Shown: in pieces, positions 39,389 through 48,182 of the stretch
How positions within the stretch are numbered: the stretch's first letter is position 1
How the letters are laid out: every line of letters begins with the position of its first letter
DNA from: an uncultured Flavobacteriales bacterium
Lineage (GTDB): Bacteria; Bacteroidota; Bacteroidia; Flavobacteriales_D; Parvicellaceae
NCBI GenBank assembly: GCA_943787725.1
Contig: CALSNM010000021.1
Location: 1-56,242, forward strand
DNA: 56,242 nucleotides
Direction: 5' to 3'
The notes under the pieces: generated by a model
What the model was told of the DNA's origin: nothing
The model's database searches: none
What the model saw: the letters and a program-made list of their open reading frames with translations, nothing else
Made by a program: the position numbers and the translations under genes

Positions 39389-40435
39389 CTATTTAAACCC
39401 CCAATCGAAAGTGTTTAAGTCTTCTAAGCAAACTCTAAGTAAATCAATACTATTTCTAATGTCTTGTTTGTGCGCCATTTCTATCACTTGATGTATGTGA
39501 CGTGTAGGAATAGAAATTGCCCCAGCTATAGAGCCTCCAGGTGTGTTTTGTTGAATTGCTTTGGTGTCTGTCCCTCCAGCAGTAAGTATCTCAGGTTGCC
39601 ATTTAATTTTATTTTTATCGGCTGTTTGCTTCATGAAATTCACCATTCGATAATCGCAAATAGTACTTGAATCCATAATTTTTATAGCCACCCCTTTTCC
39701 TAATTCGGTAACCTTTTCGTGGGCTACTGCACCGGGCACGTCAAATGCAATTGTTGTATCTAAACCAAATCCAAAATCAGGCTGTATTTGCTGAGCAGCA
39801 ACTGAAGCTCCTCTGATTCCAACCTCTTCTTGCACCGTAAAGACACCATAAACATCATGGGCTGCCTCTTTTAATTCTCTAAACATCTCTATTAAGATAA
39901 AAACAGATACTCTGTTATCTATGGATTTACAATTAACACAGTCGCCCATTTCAATAAGCTCTCGGTCTCTTGTTATTGGATCTCCTACAGAAATATATTT
40001 TTCAACTTCTTCTTTTGACATTCCCATATCAATAAAGTAATCTGTGGTCTTTGGCACTTTATTTCTTTCCTCTGCTGTCATTACGTGTATCGGCTTGGAG
40101 CCCATGACACCTAAAATATCTTTTTTCCCATGCACTATAACGCGTTGAGCCGTTAATGTTTTAGGATCAAAGCCTCCCAATGTATGAAAGCGAACAAATC
40201 CATTATCGTCAATATGAGTAACAATAAAACCAATCTCATCCATATGAGCTCCTATCATTACTTTTTTTGATGAATCTTTCCCTTTTTTTATTGCCGTAAC
40301 GTTTCCCATGTTGTCAATGGAAACTTCATCAACTAAGGGGGTTACCTCTCTTAAAACAATTTCTCTAACCCTTTGCTCAAAACCGGAAGTTCCGGCAACC
40401 TCACAAATTTCAGCAAGCAACTTTGTATTTATCAT
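39389..40435 (-). CDS. M42-family metallopeptidase (glutamyl aminopeptidase type)
   Basis: A 348-residue cytosolic aminopeptidase of the M42 family, which forms large tetrahedral particles. Metal-binding residues are His in GAHMDEIGF, Asp in KSIDNRVSVF, the Glu pair in VQEEVGIRG, and a final His in PTRHIHQVIE. The product may be glutamyl aminopeptidase or endoglucanase-like M42. It is preceded by pyk on the same strand with a 42-bp gap, so they may be co-transcribed. Confidence 0.92.
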   Translation of the reverse strand: MINTKLLAEICEVAGTSGFEQRVREIVLREVTPLVDEVSIDNMGNVTAIKKGKDSSKKVMIGAHMDEIGFIVTHIDDNGFVRFHTLGGFDPKTLTAQRVIVHGKKDILGVMGSKPIHVMTAEERNKVPKTTDYFIDMGMSKEEVEKYISVGDPITRDRELIEMGDCVNCKSIDNRVSVFILIEMFRELKEAAHDVYGVFTVQEEVGIRGASVAAQQIQPDFGFGLDTTIAFDVPGAVAHEKVTELGKGVAIKIMDSSTICDYRMVNFMKQTADKNKIKWQPEILTAGGTDTKAIQQNTPGGSIAGAISIPTRHIHQVIEMAHKQDIRNSIDLLRVCLEDLNTFDWGFK

Positions 40436-40477
40436 ATTGGTTTATTTTTCAACGTAAATTATTCTAGCCTATTTCGT

Positions 40478-41905
40478 TTATTCAACAACACTCATTTTCA
40501 TCATATTCGTTTTACCACTCTCTTCAATTGGAATACTAGCAGTATTTATTATCATGTCTCCTTTAGAGACATGCCCCTGTTTTTTTAACAGATATTTAAT
40601 GTCTGCAATTGTATGGTCTGTACTTACTGTTTTGTCATAATAGAAAGTGTTAACACCCCAAACCAAGCTTAGTTGAGTAAGTAGTTTTCTATTTCCAGAA
40701 AATACAAAAACAGCTGCTTTTGGTCGTTGGCTAGAAATTTTATAGGCCGTATATCCGGAATGGGTCATTGTAATAATTCCAGCGGCTCCAACTCGAGAGG
40801 CTAATCGACAAGAGGTAAAACAAATGGAATCAGTAATAAAGCGCTCAATATCTTTTTCTGGTTCCCTTTCTTTTGAATACATTTCTTCATAATCTGATTC
40901 AATTTTTTCCAGAATTTTACACATTGCTTCAACTGTAGTAAAAGGATATTTGCCAACAGAAGTTTCCCCACTTAGCATAACGGCATCTGCACCGTCCATA
41001 ACAGCATTAGCAACATCGTTTACTTCGGCTCTTGTTGGCGCAGCATTTTCGGTCATGCTCTCCATCATTTGTGTTGCTACGATTACAGGTTTTGCATGGT
41101 TCAAACAGGTCGTAATAATTTTCTTTTGAATTAAAGGAACATTTTGCATAGGAATTTCAACACCCAAATCACCTCTTGCAACCATAACGGCATCGGACTC
41201 TTTTACAATTGCATCAATTTCGATAATTGCTTCAGGTTTCTCAATTTTGGCTACAACTTTTGTTTGTTTCTTGTTTTGAGAAATAATATGTTTTAATTCA
41301 ATGATATCTCTTGGAGATCTTACAAATGATAATCCTATCCAGTCCAAGTTATGGTCCAATATTACTTCTAAATCTTTTTTATCCTTTTCAGTAAGGCTTG
41401 GTTGTGAGATCTTCGTATTAGGCAAGTTTACTCCCTTCTTAGAAGACAAGTAGCCTCCATGAATAACTTTCAATTTTACCTCATCTTTTAAGTTAGTTGA
41501 AATCACTTCAAACATTAGTTTTCCGTCGTCTAATAATATTTGCTCTCCTTTTTTAACGTCCTGTGGTAATCCTTGGTAAGTTATAGATACTTTTTCTGCT
41601 GTTCCTAAAACCGAATTTGTTGTAATAATAATTTCAGCACCTGGGACAAGTTCAATGTTGTTATCTTTAACTTCTCCTATTCTGATTTTTGGGCCTTGCA
41701 GGTCGCCAAGAATAGCTGTATGGGTTCCCAATTCTGAATCAATGTCCCTTATGTTATTTATTACATCAACATGCTCTTTATGCGTGCTGTGCGAGAAATT
41801 TAATCGACAAACATTTACCCCCAATGTAATTAATTTTTTTAGGTTTTCTTTTGACGAAGTAACAGGTCCAATTGTGGCTACTATTTTTGTCTTTCTTTTG
41901 TTCAT
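40478..41905 (-). CDS. pyk: Pyruvate kinase
   Basis: Final step of glycolysis, phosphoenolpyruvate plus ADP to pyruvate plus ATP. It has 475 residues. Motifs are TKIVATIGP at the start, the MVARGDLGVEIP signature, and the active-site Lys region VVAKIEKPEA. The C-terminal effector domain is complete (ITMTHSGYTAYKIS). The gene follows the IPExxxVDY-family gene by 12 bp, an arrangement frequent in flavobacteria. Confidence 0.97.
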   Translation of the reverse strand: MNKRKTKIVATIGPVTSSKENLKKLITLGVNVCRLNFSHSTHKEHVDVINNIRDIDSELGTHTAILGDLQGPKIRIGEVKDNNIELVPGAEIIITTNSVLGTAEKVSITYQGLPQDVKKGEQILLDDGKLMFEVISTNLKDEVKLKVIHGGYLSSKKGVNLPNTKISQPSLTEKDKKDLEVILDHNLDWIGLSFVRSPRDIIELKHIISQNKKQTKVVAKIEKPEAIIEIDAIVKESDAVMVARGDLGVEIPMQNVPLIQKKIITTCLNHAKPVIVATQMMESMTENAAPTRAEVNDVANAVMDGADAVMLSGETSVGKYPFTTVEAMCKILEKIESDYEEMYSKEREPEKDIERFITDSICFTSCRLASRVGAAGIITMTHSGYTAYKISSQRPKAAVFVFSGNRKLLTQLSLVWGVNTFYYDKTVSTDHTIADIKYLLKKQGHVSKGDMIINTASIPIEESGKTNMMKMSVVE

Positions 41906-41917
41906 TATTGTTTTTTT

Positions 41918-42340
41918 CTAAAAAAGTAAATTTTCCTTCGATTTTAGATCTCCAACTTTTACTTCGAAAGCCGTAAGAACAAAAGGAATGGATTTAATTT
42001 TTAACATTAGTTCTTCCAAGTTCACATCGTAGCTTTCTTTTATCAGAAATAAATAATCTGCCTGCGAGCGTTCTGGCAACAAATGTCCAGAGCTACTTCT
42101 GTTGTTTAACAGAATAAATTCGTTTTCGGTTTCTTCTTGAAAATAGGAATACAGTGCATGTTTACTAAACTCATTTGTTTTTTTAATCAAGACTTCAACT
42201 CCTCGCCCTTCTTTAGCTAAAGACAAATGAAGTCGACTATTTAGTCCCCAGCATATTCTGTAATCTTTTTCATGACAACTGATGCCGATAAGCCTAAAAT
42301 CGTATTCATATTCTTCTTCGAGTGTATATTTCATACGCAA
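41918..42340 (-). CDS. IPExxxVDY-family protein
   Basis: A 140-residue protein of a small Bacteroidota family named after its IPExxxVDY motif, here in the variant form LPERSQADYLFL. No signal peptide is seen. Function is unknown. Its position directly upstream of pyk, and the short gap, support the family assignment and co-transcription. Confidence 0.8.
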   Translation of the reverse strand: MRMKYTLEEEYEYDFRLIGISCHEKDYRICWGLNSRLHLSLAKEGRGVEVLIKKTNEFSKHALYSYFQEETENEFILLNNRSSSGHLLPERSQADYLFLIKESYDVNLEELMLKIKSIPFVLTAFEVKVGDLKSKENLLF

Positions 42341-42433
42341 TCAAAGATAAATTAATCTAGCACATGAAACGAAGGTCTAGATGAAGGTATTGTTAACAAT
42401 CAATTGTTTCAATACTATAAACTAGGAATCTTT

Positions 42434-43920
42434 TTACTTCTTTACGATTCTAATTTGGGTTCCTGTTTTTAAATTATTTGAATTAAGGCTGCTGTTATGT
42501 CGTTTTATATCATCAACGCTAACACCGTTATATTTTTGTGCTATATCCCACATTGTATCTCCTTTACGAATCGTGTAATAGATGTATTCTCCGGAAAAGA
42601 CCTCCTGTGTATCATCATTCTTATTTGTAGATGAAGTAGCTCCCTGTTTAGCGGAATCTTCTATATAGATTAAAAGTTTTTTCCCCGATTTTAAATAATT
42701 AGAGGACAATAAATTCCATGCTTTAATTTCTTGTTCTGTACACTTATATTTTTTGGCTATAGAGCCCATAGATTCTCCTGATTTAACATAGTGTGTTTTC
42801 AATATTTTTTTTAGACTTATTTGCTGCTACCAAATATTTGTTTTCCAGAGAGGAGTAGTTGTAAATGGAATCTTCATGCATAATGAAATCTCCAATTAGA
42901 AAGTTTGGTAAATAAATAAAATCAATACTGTCCGGTTTTGGAATTATATTGGAAATAAACTTCGGGTTTAGATATTTCAACTTGCTCATTTCATATCCTA
43001 GCCACTCTTCTAAAACCTCAAATTCTATTCTATCACAAATGTGTATCGTATCTATTTCCAATTCTAAAAACAAAGGTTTTTTCGGAAATATGTTATGCTC
43101 TGAAGCATAATTCATTATGTAATTTACCGCCGTAAAGGCTGGGATATAGTTTCTTGTCTCTTTGAATAAATAAGGTCGAATTTCCCAATAAGTAGTTTTT
43201 TCCGCCAGAACGGCGAATAGCTTTATTTACGTTTCCTGGTCCAGCATTATAAGCGGCTAATGCCATGCTCCAGTCACCATATATAGAGTGCAAGAACTTT
43301 AAATATTGGCAGGCCGCATCCGAAGCTAGGTAAGGGTCAAATCGTTTGTCAATAAAGGATGTGATTGACAAACCATACATCATACCTGTCTTAGGCATAA
43401 ATTGCCATAAGCCTCCAGCACCAGCACTAGACTTGGCTTTTGGATTTAAAGCGGACTCTACAATTGGAAGGTATTTCAACTCCAAAGGCATATTATATTT
43501 TATCAAATACTCCTCAAATATTGGAAAGTACAACTCTCCATAAGCAAGCATTTTTGAAGTAAGTCTCTTCCGCTTGTAAGCATATAATTTTATCATTGCA
43601 ATAGTTGCATCATTCGCAACAAATGAAAAGGGAGATTCCTGATCTAGTTGCCCAATTCTGTGTTTAAAAATAGCATCTGAAAATCTCGGGATGGAGTCGC
43701 TTGGCAAGTTCAATATATTTAATTCGCCGGTATCAATTGTAAAATGATTCATTTCTCGATAATGAGCCACAAGGATGCTATCGTAATTATCTACAAAGGA
43801 TAAATCAGGCTTTTCAATAACTGTAATTGTGTCAACTATTGCAGTGTCAACCTGACCATTAACGAAGGTTATTAGAGTAGTTAAAAAACCAATTACAATA
43901 TGCCGCCCGCAATTAATCAT
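42434..43920 (-). pseudogene. MltD-type lytic murein transglycosylase with LysM repeats, frameshifted twice
   Basis: A peptidoglycan lytic transglycosylase that cleaves glycan strands in the periplasm. The N-terminal signal segment is followed by an SLT domain with catalytic Glu in YLPIVESALNPKAKSSAGAGG and the FDPYLASDAACQYLKFL and ALAAYNAGPGNVNKAI motifs. Two LysM domains come at the end (HYVKSGESMGSIAKKY and YTIRKGDTMWDIAQKY). The frame is broken near 43,191, after which YWEIRPYLFKETRNYIPAFTA continues in +1. It breaks again at an eight-T run (42805-42812), where one base fewer restores the LysM frame. All parts belong to one gene, so sequence error is likely. Confidence 0.88.
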
Positions 43921-43931
43921 GAAATCATGTG

Positions 43932-45359
43932 TTATTCTATGCGCATTAGCAGATCCGAAAATTCCAATAATTTTGCATCTTCAAAAGACCCAGCCATCAA
44001 TTGAACTCCAAATGGCAATCCATTACTGTGCTCTCCTAAAGGCAATGATACAGCAGGTATTCCTGCCAGATTTGCATGAACCGTAAAAATATCTTGTAAA
44101 TACATTGTAATAGGATCATCTATGTTTTCTCCGATACCAAAAGCCGGAGTTGGAGTAGTTGGTAAAAGAATAAAATCGTAATCGTTAAAAATTGCTTCTG
44201 TTTTCTGCTTAATTATATTTCTAACTTTGAGTCCTTTGGTATAGTAAGCCTCGTAATAGCCAGCGCTGAGGACAAATGTTCCCATCATGATTCTTCTTTG
44301 CACCTCTTCTCCAAAACCTTCGCTTCGAGAATGAACATAAGTTGTTTCTACGTCTTCTGCTTTGTCGCTTCTATACCCAAAATGAACACCATCATAACGC
44401 GCTAAATTGGAAGACGCTTCAGCCGTAGTTAAGACATAGTAATTTGGAACCAAATAGTCTAAATATGGAAAGTCAACTCCTTCTACTTGATGACCTTGTG
44501 CCTTTAATTTTTCAATAATTTCAAGTGTTTTTCCTTTAATCTCTTTGTCTAGCCCCTGCATGTCTAGACAATCTTTAATGCAAGCAATTTTGTATTTGGG
44601 TGTTCCACCTTTTAGTATTCCTTTCGAGTATCTATCAACAGGTTTTGTAGAGCACGTGCTATCATAGTTGTCGCCACCAGAAATCACTTCTGTAATCAAT
44701 GCTGCATCCTCAATATTATTGGTTAGTGGGCCTATTTGATCAAAGGAAGAGGCGTATGCCAATAAACCGTATCTAGAAACTCTCCCGTAAGTAGGTTTGT
44801 AACCAACTACACCACAAAAAGATGCTGGTTGACGAATTGACCCTCCCGTATCTGAGCCTAAGGCCGCTAAGCAAAGTTTTGCTTTGACTGCAGCTGCAGA
44901 CCCTCCAGATGATCCTCCAGGCACTTTGTCGTTTTGAATGGGGTTTAAAACAGGACCATAGGCGCTGTTCTCGTTTGAACTTCCCATTGCCATTTCATCG
45001 CAGTTTAGTCGTCCAATAATGATAGCATCTTCTTGTAATAACTTTTCAACTACCGTTGCGTTGTAAATTGACTCAAATCCCTCTAGTATTTTGGATGAAC
45101 TAGAGACCTTATGTCCCTTATAGCAAATATTATCTTTTAAGCCAATAACCATTCCTGCTAGGCGTCCTGCAGTTCCCTTTTTAATTTTTTCATCTATCAC
45201 TTGTGCTTGTTCGACAGCACTTATTTCAAATACTTCTAAAAAAGCATTTAAATTGGAAGACTTAATTTTTTGGATATAATTTTTGGTAAGTTCGACACAA
45301 GTAATTGCGCCTTTTTCTATATCCTCTCTTACTTGTGCAAGGGAAATATATTCTTTCAA
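43932..45359 (-). CDS. gatA: Asp/Glu-tRNA amidotransferase subunit A
   Basis: Amidase subunit of GatCAB, which turns mischarged Glu-tRNA-Gln (or Asp-tRNA-Asn) into Gln- or Asn-tRNA. It has 475 residues. The Ser-cisSer-Lys triad is visible: Lys in GLKDNICYKG, and the two Ser in PGGSSGGSAAAV and SDTGGSIRQPASFCG. As asnS is present, the Glu-tRNA-Gln route is the likely duty. It is 18 bp downstream of tatA on the same strand, with mltD 11 bp after it. Confidence 0.96.
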   Translation of the reverse strand: MKEYISLAQVREDIEKGAITCVELTKNYIQKIKSSNLNAFLEVFEISAVEQAQVIDEKIKKGTAGRLAGMVIGLKDNICYKGHKVSSSSKILEGFESIYNATVVEKLLQEDAIIIGRLNCDEMAMGSSNENSAYGPVLNPIQNDKVPGGSSGGSAAAVKAKLCLAALGSDTGGSIRQPASFCGVVGYKPTYGRVSRYGLLAYASSFDQIGPLTNNIEDAALITEVISGGDNYDSTCSTKPVDRYSKGILKGGTPKYKIACIKDCLDMQGLDKEIKGKTLEIIEKLKAQGHQVEGVDFPYLDYLVPNYYVLTTAEASSNLARYDGVHFGYRSDKAEDVETTYVHSRSEGFGEEVQRRIMMGTFVLSAGYYEAYYTKGLKVRNIIKQKTEAIFNDYDFILLPTTPTPAFGIGENIDDPITMYLQDIFTVHANLAGIPAVSLPLGEHSNGLPFGVQLMAGSFEDAKLLEFSDLLMRIE

Positions 45360-45377
45360 AATAGTTAATTTATTGAG

Positions 45378-45590
45378 TTAAGATTCCGTCTTTTTTGAGT
45401 CGTCTGATTCCTCAGGTTTATTATCATCTGATTCACCGTTGGCTGCTCCTTTAAACTCTTTCACTCCTTTCCCTAAACCTTTCATTAATTCAGGTATCTT
45501 TTTCCCTCCAAACAATAGGAGAACGATGATTAAAATAAGGATGATTCCGGGAACCCCCATTTTCTGTAAAAATAACAATGATAATTCCAT
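45378..45590 (-). CDS. tatA: Twin-arginine translocase subunit TatA/TatE
   Basis: A 70-residue pore subunit of the Tat system, exporting folded proteins. It has an N-terminal membrane helix ([18 protein letters not shown]) then the Gly-hinge and amphipathic helix [18 protein letters not shown], and an acidic Lys/Asp/Glu-rich tail. This layout is diagnostic. It appears to head the tatA-gatA-mltD run. Confidence 0.93.
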   Translation of the reverse strand: MELSLLFLQKMGVPGIILILIIVLLLFGGKKIPELMKGLGKGVKEFKGAANGESDDNKPEESDDSKKTES

Positions 45591-45677
45591 AGTGTTTCTT
45601 TTGGTACTGCAAAGTTAGTAAAAAAGGGAGAGCTATGTGCTATCCTTTCAATAATTTGCGATTCTCACTTAATTTAG

Positions 45678-45704
45678 TATATTTAACTAATATTATGTTA
45701 GTTA
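45678..45704 (+). promoter_or_regulatory. Candidate promoter and inverted repeat before the BLUF gene
   Basis: TATATTTA (45678-45685) is a one-mismatch -7 element. It overlaps the start of a perfect 7-bp inverted repeat, TAACTAA-N7-TTAGTTA (45684-45704), that would sit at the transcription start. The repeat differs from the N14 operator found further right. The BLUF gene may thus be controlled separately, but the site is only a sequence prediction. Confidence 0.4.
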
Positions 45705-45740
45705 GAGCTGTAAAGTGTAGGTAACAAAAAATACTATATC

Positions 45741-46157
45741 ATGAAATATCGTCGTCTTATTTATACGAGTCAGCCAGTAAAGCAGTTTAATGGGGATGAA
45801 TTGATCAATCTACTTCATGATGCTCGCGCTTATAATTCTATCGACAATATATGCGGTGTTTTATTGCATAGGCGCGGTTATTTTCTGCAAGTTATTGAAG
45901 GAGGCACAGAGCCTATTGAAAACCTGTTGATTCGCTTAAGAAATGACCCACGGCATAAGAATATTGTAATTATTTATGATGGTTTTGTAGATAGGCGTGT
46001 TTTCTCGAATTGGGCTATGGGTGTTGCAGATTTAATGTCTCCTGAATTAAGTCTTTTGCCAGGTATTTGTTCAGATTTATCAGGGAGTCAGGCAGTTAAA
46101 GACCTTATTTTGGATCTTCCTGCTGTCGAGGATTTTTTACAGCAAAAAACGGCTTAA
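45741..46157 (+). CDS. BLUF-domain blue-light photoreceptor
   Basis: A 138-residue protein consisting of one BLUF domain (about residues 3-95) plus a short tail. BLUF domains bind FAD and sense blue light by hydrogen-bond switching. The key residues are present: Tyr8 (LIYTS), Asn32 (AYNSIDNICG), Gln50 (GYFLQVIEGG), and Trp91 and Met93 (NWAMGV). No output domain is attached, so it probably signals through a partner, as known for short BLUF proteins. It lies upstream of the photolyase operon, separated by 354 bp, and probably has its own promoter. Confidence 0.93.
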   Translation: MKYRRLIYTSQPVKQFNGDELINLLHDARAYNSIDNICGVLLHRRGYFLQVIEGGTEPIENLLIRLRNDPRHKNIVIIYDGFVDRRVFSNWAMGVADLMSPELSLLPGICSDLSGSQAVKDLILDLPAVEDFLQQKTA

Positions 46158-46437
46158 GATGCTAATTGTAACAAACCCCTCGCTCTCCGGGTCCTATCTC
46201 TGCGGAATAATCACGTCTGTAACACTTAAAAGTATACATATATAATTTGTATTTGTTTTTCAAGTCATTTTTCCTTTTGTAAGTTGTCCGTTTTTGCTCA
46301 CAGATAATCCAACGGTATTTTTCTAACGCAACGCGGGTAGAATATCATTAGAGATCTCTATTAGTGGTATAAAAAGCAAGTAATTCATTCTTCCGGTTAT
46401 ATGTAAAAGTTTTTGATATTAAATTTAACAACCCATT
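46158..46437. other. Intergenic region between BLUF and photolyase operon
   Basis: 280 bp without a supported gene, RNA fold or terminator. It is AT-rich, includes an ATATATA-like stretch and leads into the operator and promoter described next. I see nothing else in it. Confidence 0.4.
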
Positions 46438-46497
46438 AATGTTTAACTTTTTGTCAAAAATGTTAAACATTATTTGTATTTTCGTGGAATGTTTAAT
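46438..46497 (+). promoter_or_regulatory. Light-operon operator 1 with promoter, before photolyase operon
   Basis: A perfect inverted repeat: AATGTTTAAC (46438-46447), 14-base spacer, GTTAAACATT (46462-46471). A -7-like TATTTTCG (one mismatch to TAnnTTTG) lies at 46477-46484, and a third half-site GTTTAAT at 46491-46497 just before the first start codon. The TTTG at 46450-46453 in the spacer is a candidate -33, although 23 bp is a long spacing. The same repeat geometry occurs before two other light-island units, suggesting one regulator, most likely the CarH-like protein at 54 kb. Confidence 0.75.
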
Positions 46498-46511
46498 CAA
46501 ATAATGCAAGT

Positions 46512-46673
46512 ATGAACCTATTTAAACGAAAGTCAAAAAAAGAAAAGCTCGAAATAAAATATCGGAATAAACTTGAAGAGGCTTATAAAATGTCAACTGT
46601 TAATCGATCAAAATCGGATGAATTGACTTACGAGGCAGAGCAAATTTTAAAACAAATAGAAAATGAAAAATAA
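46512..46673 (+). CDS. Lacal_2735-family small protein
   Basis: A 53-residue basic protein (MNLFKRKSKKEKLEIKYRNK at the start, ILKQIENEK at the end), helical throughout and without a membrane segment. It matches the small Lacal_2735 family of Bacteroidota, whose members share the pattern of a basic head, a KLEEAYKMST-NR segment and an EAEQILKQI tail. Function is unknown. It is first in the photolyase operon and overlaps the CIA30 gene by 11 bp. Confidence 0.8.
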   Translation: MNLFKRKSKKEKLEIKYRNKLEEAYKMSTVNRSKSDELTYEAEQILKQIENEK

Positions 46674-47223
46674 CATTTTCGGGCTCTCAATACTTTTTAT
46701 CCTATTTTTTAGTGCTTGCAGTTTAACCAGCGAAAACATGAATTCAATATTTAATTTTTCACAAAGCTCCAAAATTAACGATTGGAAAGTCGTTAACGAT
46801 GATGTTATGGGAGGAATATCAAGGGCTTCATTTGACTTGAATACAGAAGGCGATGCAGAATTTAAAGGAACTGTGTCGACTGCAAATAATGGAGGTTTTG
46901 CATCTGTTCGTTATCGTTTCAAGGCAAAAGACATTACGAAAAAAAAAACGATTACTATTCGTTTAAGAGGTGATTCAAAACGCTATCAATTTCGTATAAA
47001 ATCTAAAGCCACGGATTACTACTCATACATCACCGCATTCTCTACAATGGGTGATTGGGAGACAATCCACATCAATTTAAAGGATTTATACCCAAGTTTT
47101 AGAGGCAACAAATTAAATAAAGAAAATTTTAACGGTTCTTCTATTGAGGAAATCTCCTTTTTAATTGCCAACCAAAAAGATGAAAACTTTAAACTTATTA
47201 TTGATAAAATTGAAATCAATTAA
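46663..47223 (+). CDS. CIA30-family lipoprotein
   Basis: A 186-residue protein of the CIA30 family (named after complex I intermediate-associated protein 30). A lipoprotein signal ends in FFSACS with the lipidated Cys near residue 19. The galactose-binding-like beta-sandwich contains VVNDDVMGGISRA, the family hallmark, and GGFASVRYRF. In bacteria the role is unclear. It overlaps the preceding small gene by 11 bp, and the SRPBCC gene starts 6 bp downstream, so it is co-transcribed in the photolyase operon. Confidence 0.87.
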   Translation: MKNNIFGLSILFILFFSACSLTSENMNSIFNFSQSSKINDWKVVNDDVMGGISRASFDLNTEGDAEFKGTVSTANNGGFASVRYRFKAKDITKKKTITIRLRGDSKRYQFRIKSKATDYYSYITAFSTMGDWETIHINLKDLYPSFRGNKLNKENFNGSSIEEISFLIANQKDENFKLIIDKIEIN

Positions 47224-47229
47224 AACGAT

Positions 47230-47718
47230 ATGGAAATCTCAAGACAATCTAACATATACAGGTTATACAACCAACAGTTTCTGCCTATATCTCTGAGAGA
47301 TGCTTGGCGATTTTTCTCTACTCCCCAAAATCTACAAAAAATAACCCCTGAAGAACTCGATTTTGAAATGACCAGTGTGGATGAAGGGAAGGTGTATCTC
47401 GGTCAAATAATTACTTACAGGATACGATTAAATAAAGTTTTCAAAATGAACTGGGTCACAGAAATCACAGGCATGATGCATGAAAATTATTTTGTGGATG
47501 AACAACGTTTTGGACCCTATAAAATGTGGCACCATCGTCATACGTTTGAGGAAGTTGATGGAGGTGTTTTAGTGACAGATACAGTGCACTTTAAAATTCC
47601 TTTCTCGTTGATTGCTCCGCTTGCTTATAGATTTTTTGTAAAACAAAATTTAAAACGAATTTTCAACTACAGAACAGAAAAATTAAATGAAATAATTGCT
47701 TCAAATCAACTCACATGA
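47230..47718 (+). CDS. SRPBCC-fold ligand-binding protein
   Basis: A 162-residue protein of the START/Bet v1-like SRPBCC superfamily, cytosolic by sequence. The family opening is LRDAWRFFSTPQNLQKITPEE, and the strand FGPYKMWHHRHTFEEVDGG and a C-terminal long helix (APLAYRFFVKQNLKRIFNYR) close the cavity. Similar proteins are often linked to cell-division-inhibitor annotations and light operons, and the ligand is unknown. It overlaps the tspO start by 4 bp. Confidence 0.85.
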   Translation: MEISRQSNIYRLYNQQFLPISLRDAWRFFSTPQNLQKITPEELDFEMTSVDEGKVYLGQIITYRIRLNKVFKMNWVTEITGMMHENYFVDEQRFGPYKMWHHRHTFEEVDGGVLVTDTVHFKIPFSLIAPLAYRFFVKQNLKRIFNYRTEKLNEIIASNQLT

Positions 47719-48179
47719 AATTGGCTGTAAAGATAATTATTTTTTTATTGCTCAACTTTACTGCACTTGCTATCGGGGGCTTTTTTACTGGTGATGGTGT
47801 AACATCTGAATGGTATTACAGCCTCAACAAGGCCCCATGGACTCCTCCAGGCTGGGTTTTTGGTTTGGCTTGGACATCAATAATGGTTTGCTATTCATTT
47901 TACATGGCAATTCTGTATGGAGGAGATGATAGACGTAACAAAGTCATCACCCTATATACTGCCCAACTTCTTTTAAATGTCGCCTGGAACCCATTTTTCT
48001 TTTATTTTCAAAATGCCTTAATAGCATTGTTCTCTATTCTGTTTTTAACAATTATTATAGCTTATTTTTTATTTAGCAATATAAAAACTATGCGATGGAC
48101 TAGCTTGTTAATTTCCCCCTACTTTATCTGGCTGTGCATTGCCACATCTTTAAATCTTTATATTGTAATTTATAATTAA
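47715..48179 (+). CDS. tspO: Tryptophan-rich sensory protein TspO
   Basis: A 154-residue TspO/MBR-family membrane protein with five helices, which binds porphyrins and other ligands and is linked to light and oxygen responses in photosynthetic bacteria. Conserved stretches are NKAPWTPPGWVFGLAWTSIM and LLLNVAWNPFFF, with many Trp residues. The location in a photolyase operon is consistent with a photooxidative role. It has a 4-bp overlap with the SRPBCC gene and lies 3 bp before the photolyase. Confidence 0.93.
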   Translation: MKLAVKIIIFLLLNFTALAIGGFFTGDGVTSEWYYSLNKAPWTPPGWVFGLAWTSIMVCYSFYMAILYGGDDRRNKVITLYTAQLLLNVAWNPFFFYFQNALIALFSILFLTIIIAYFLFSNIKTMRWTSLLISPYFIWLCIATSLNLYIVIYN

Positions 48180-48182
48180 TCC

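Noticed and set aside
39372..39394. Hairpin AAATAGG/CCTATTT at the end of the M42 peptidase gene
   Set aside because: It overlaps the coding end and lacks a T tract, so it is not a convincing terminator. The stronger bidirectional candidate at 39311-39340 is reported instead.
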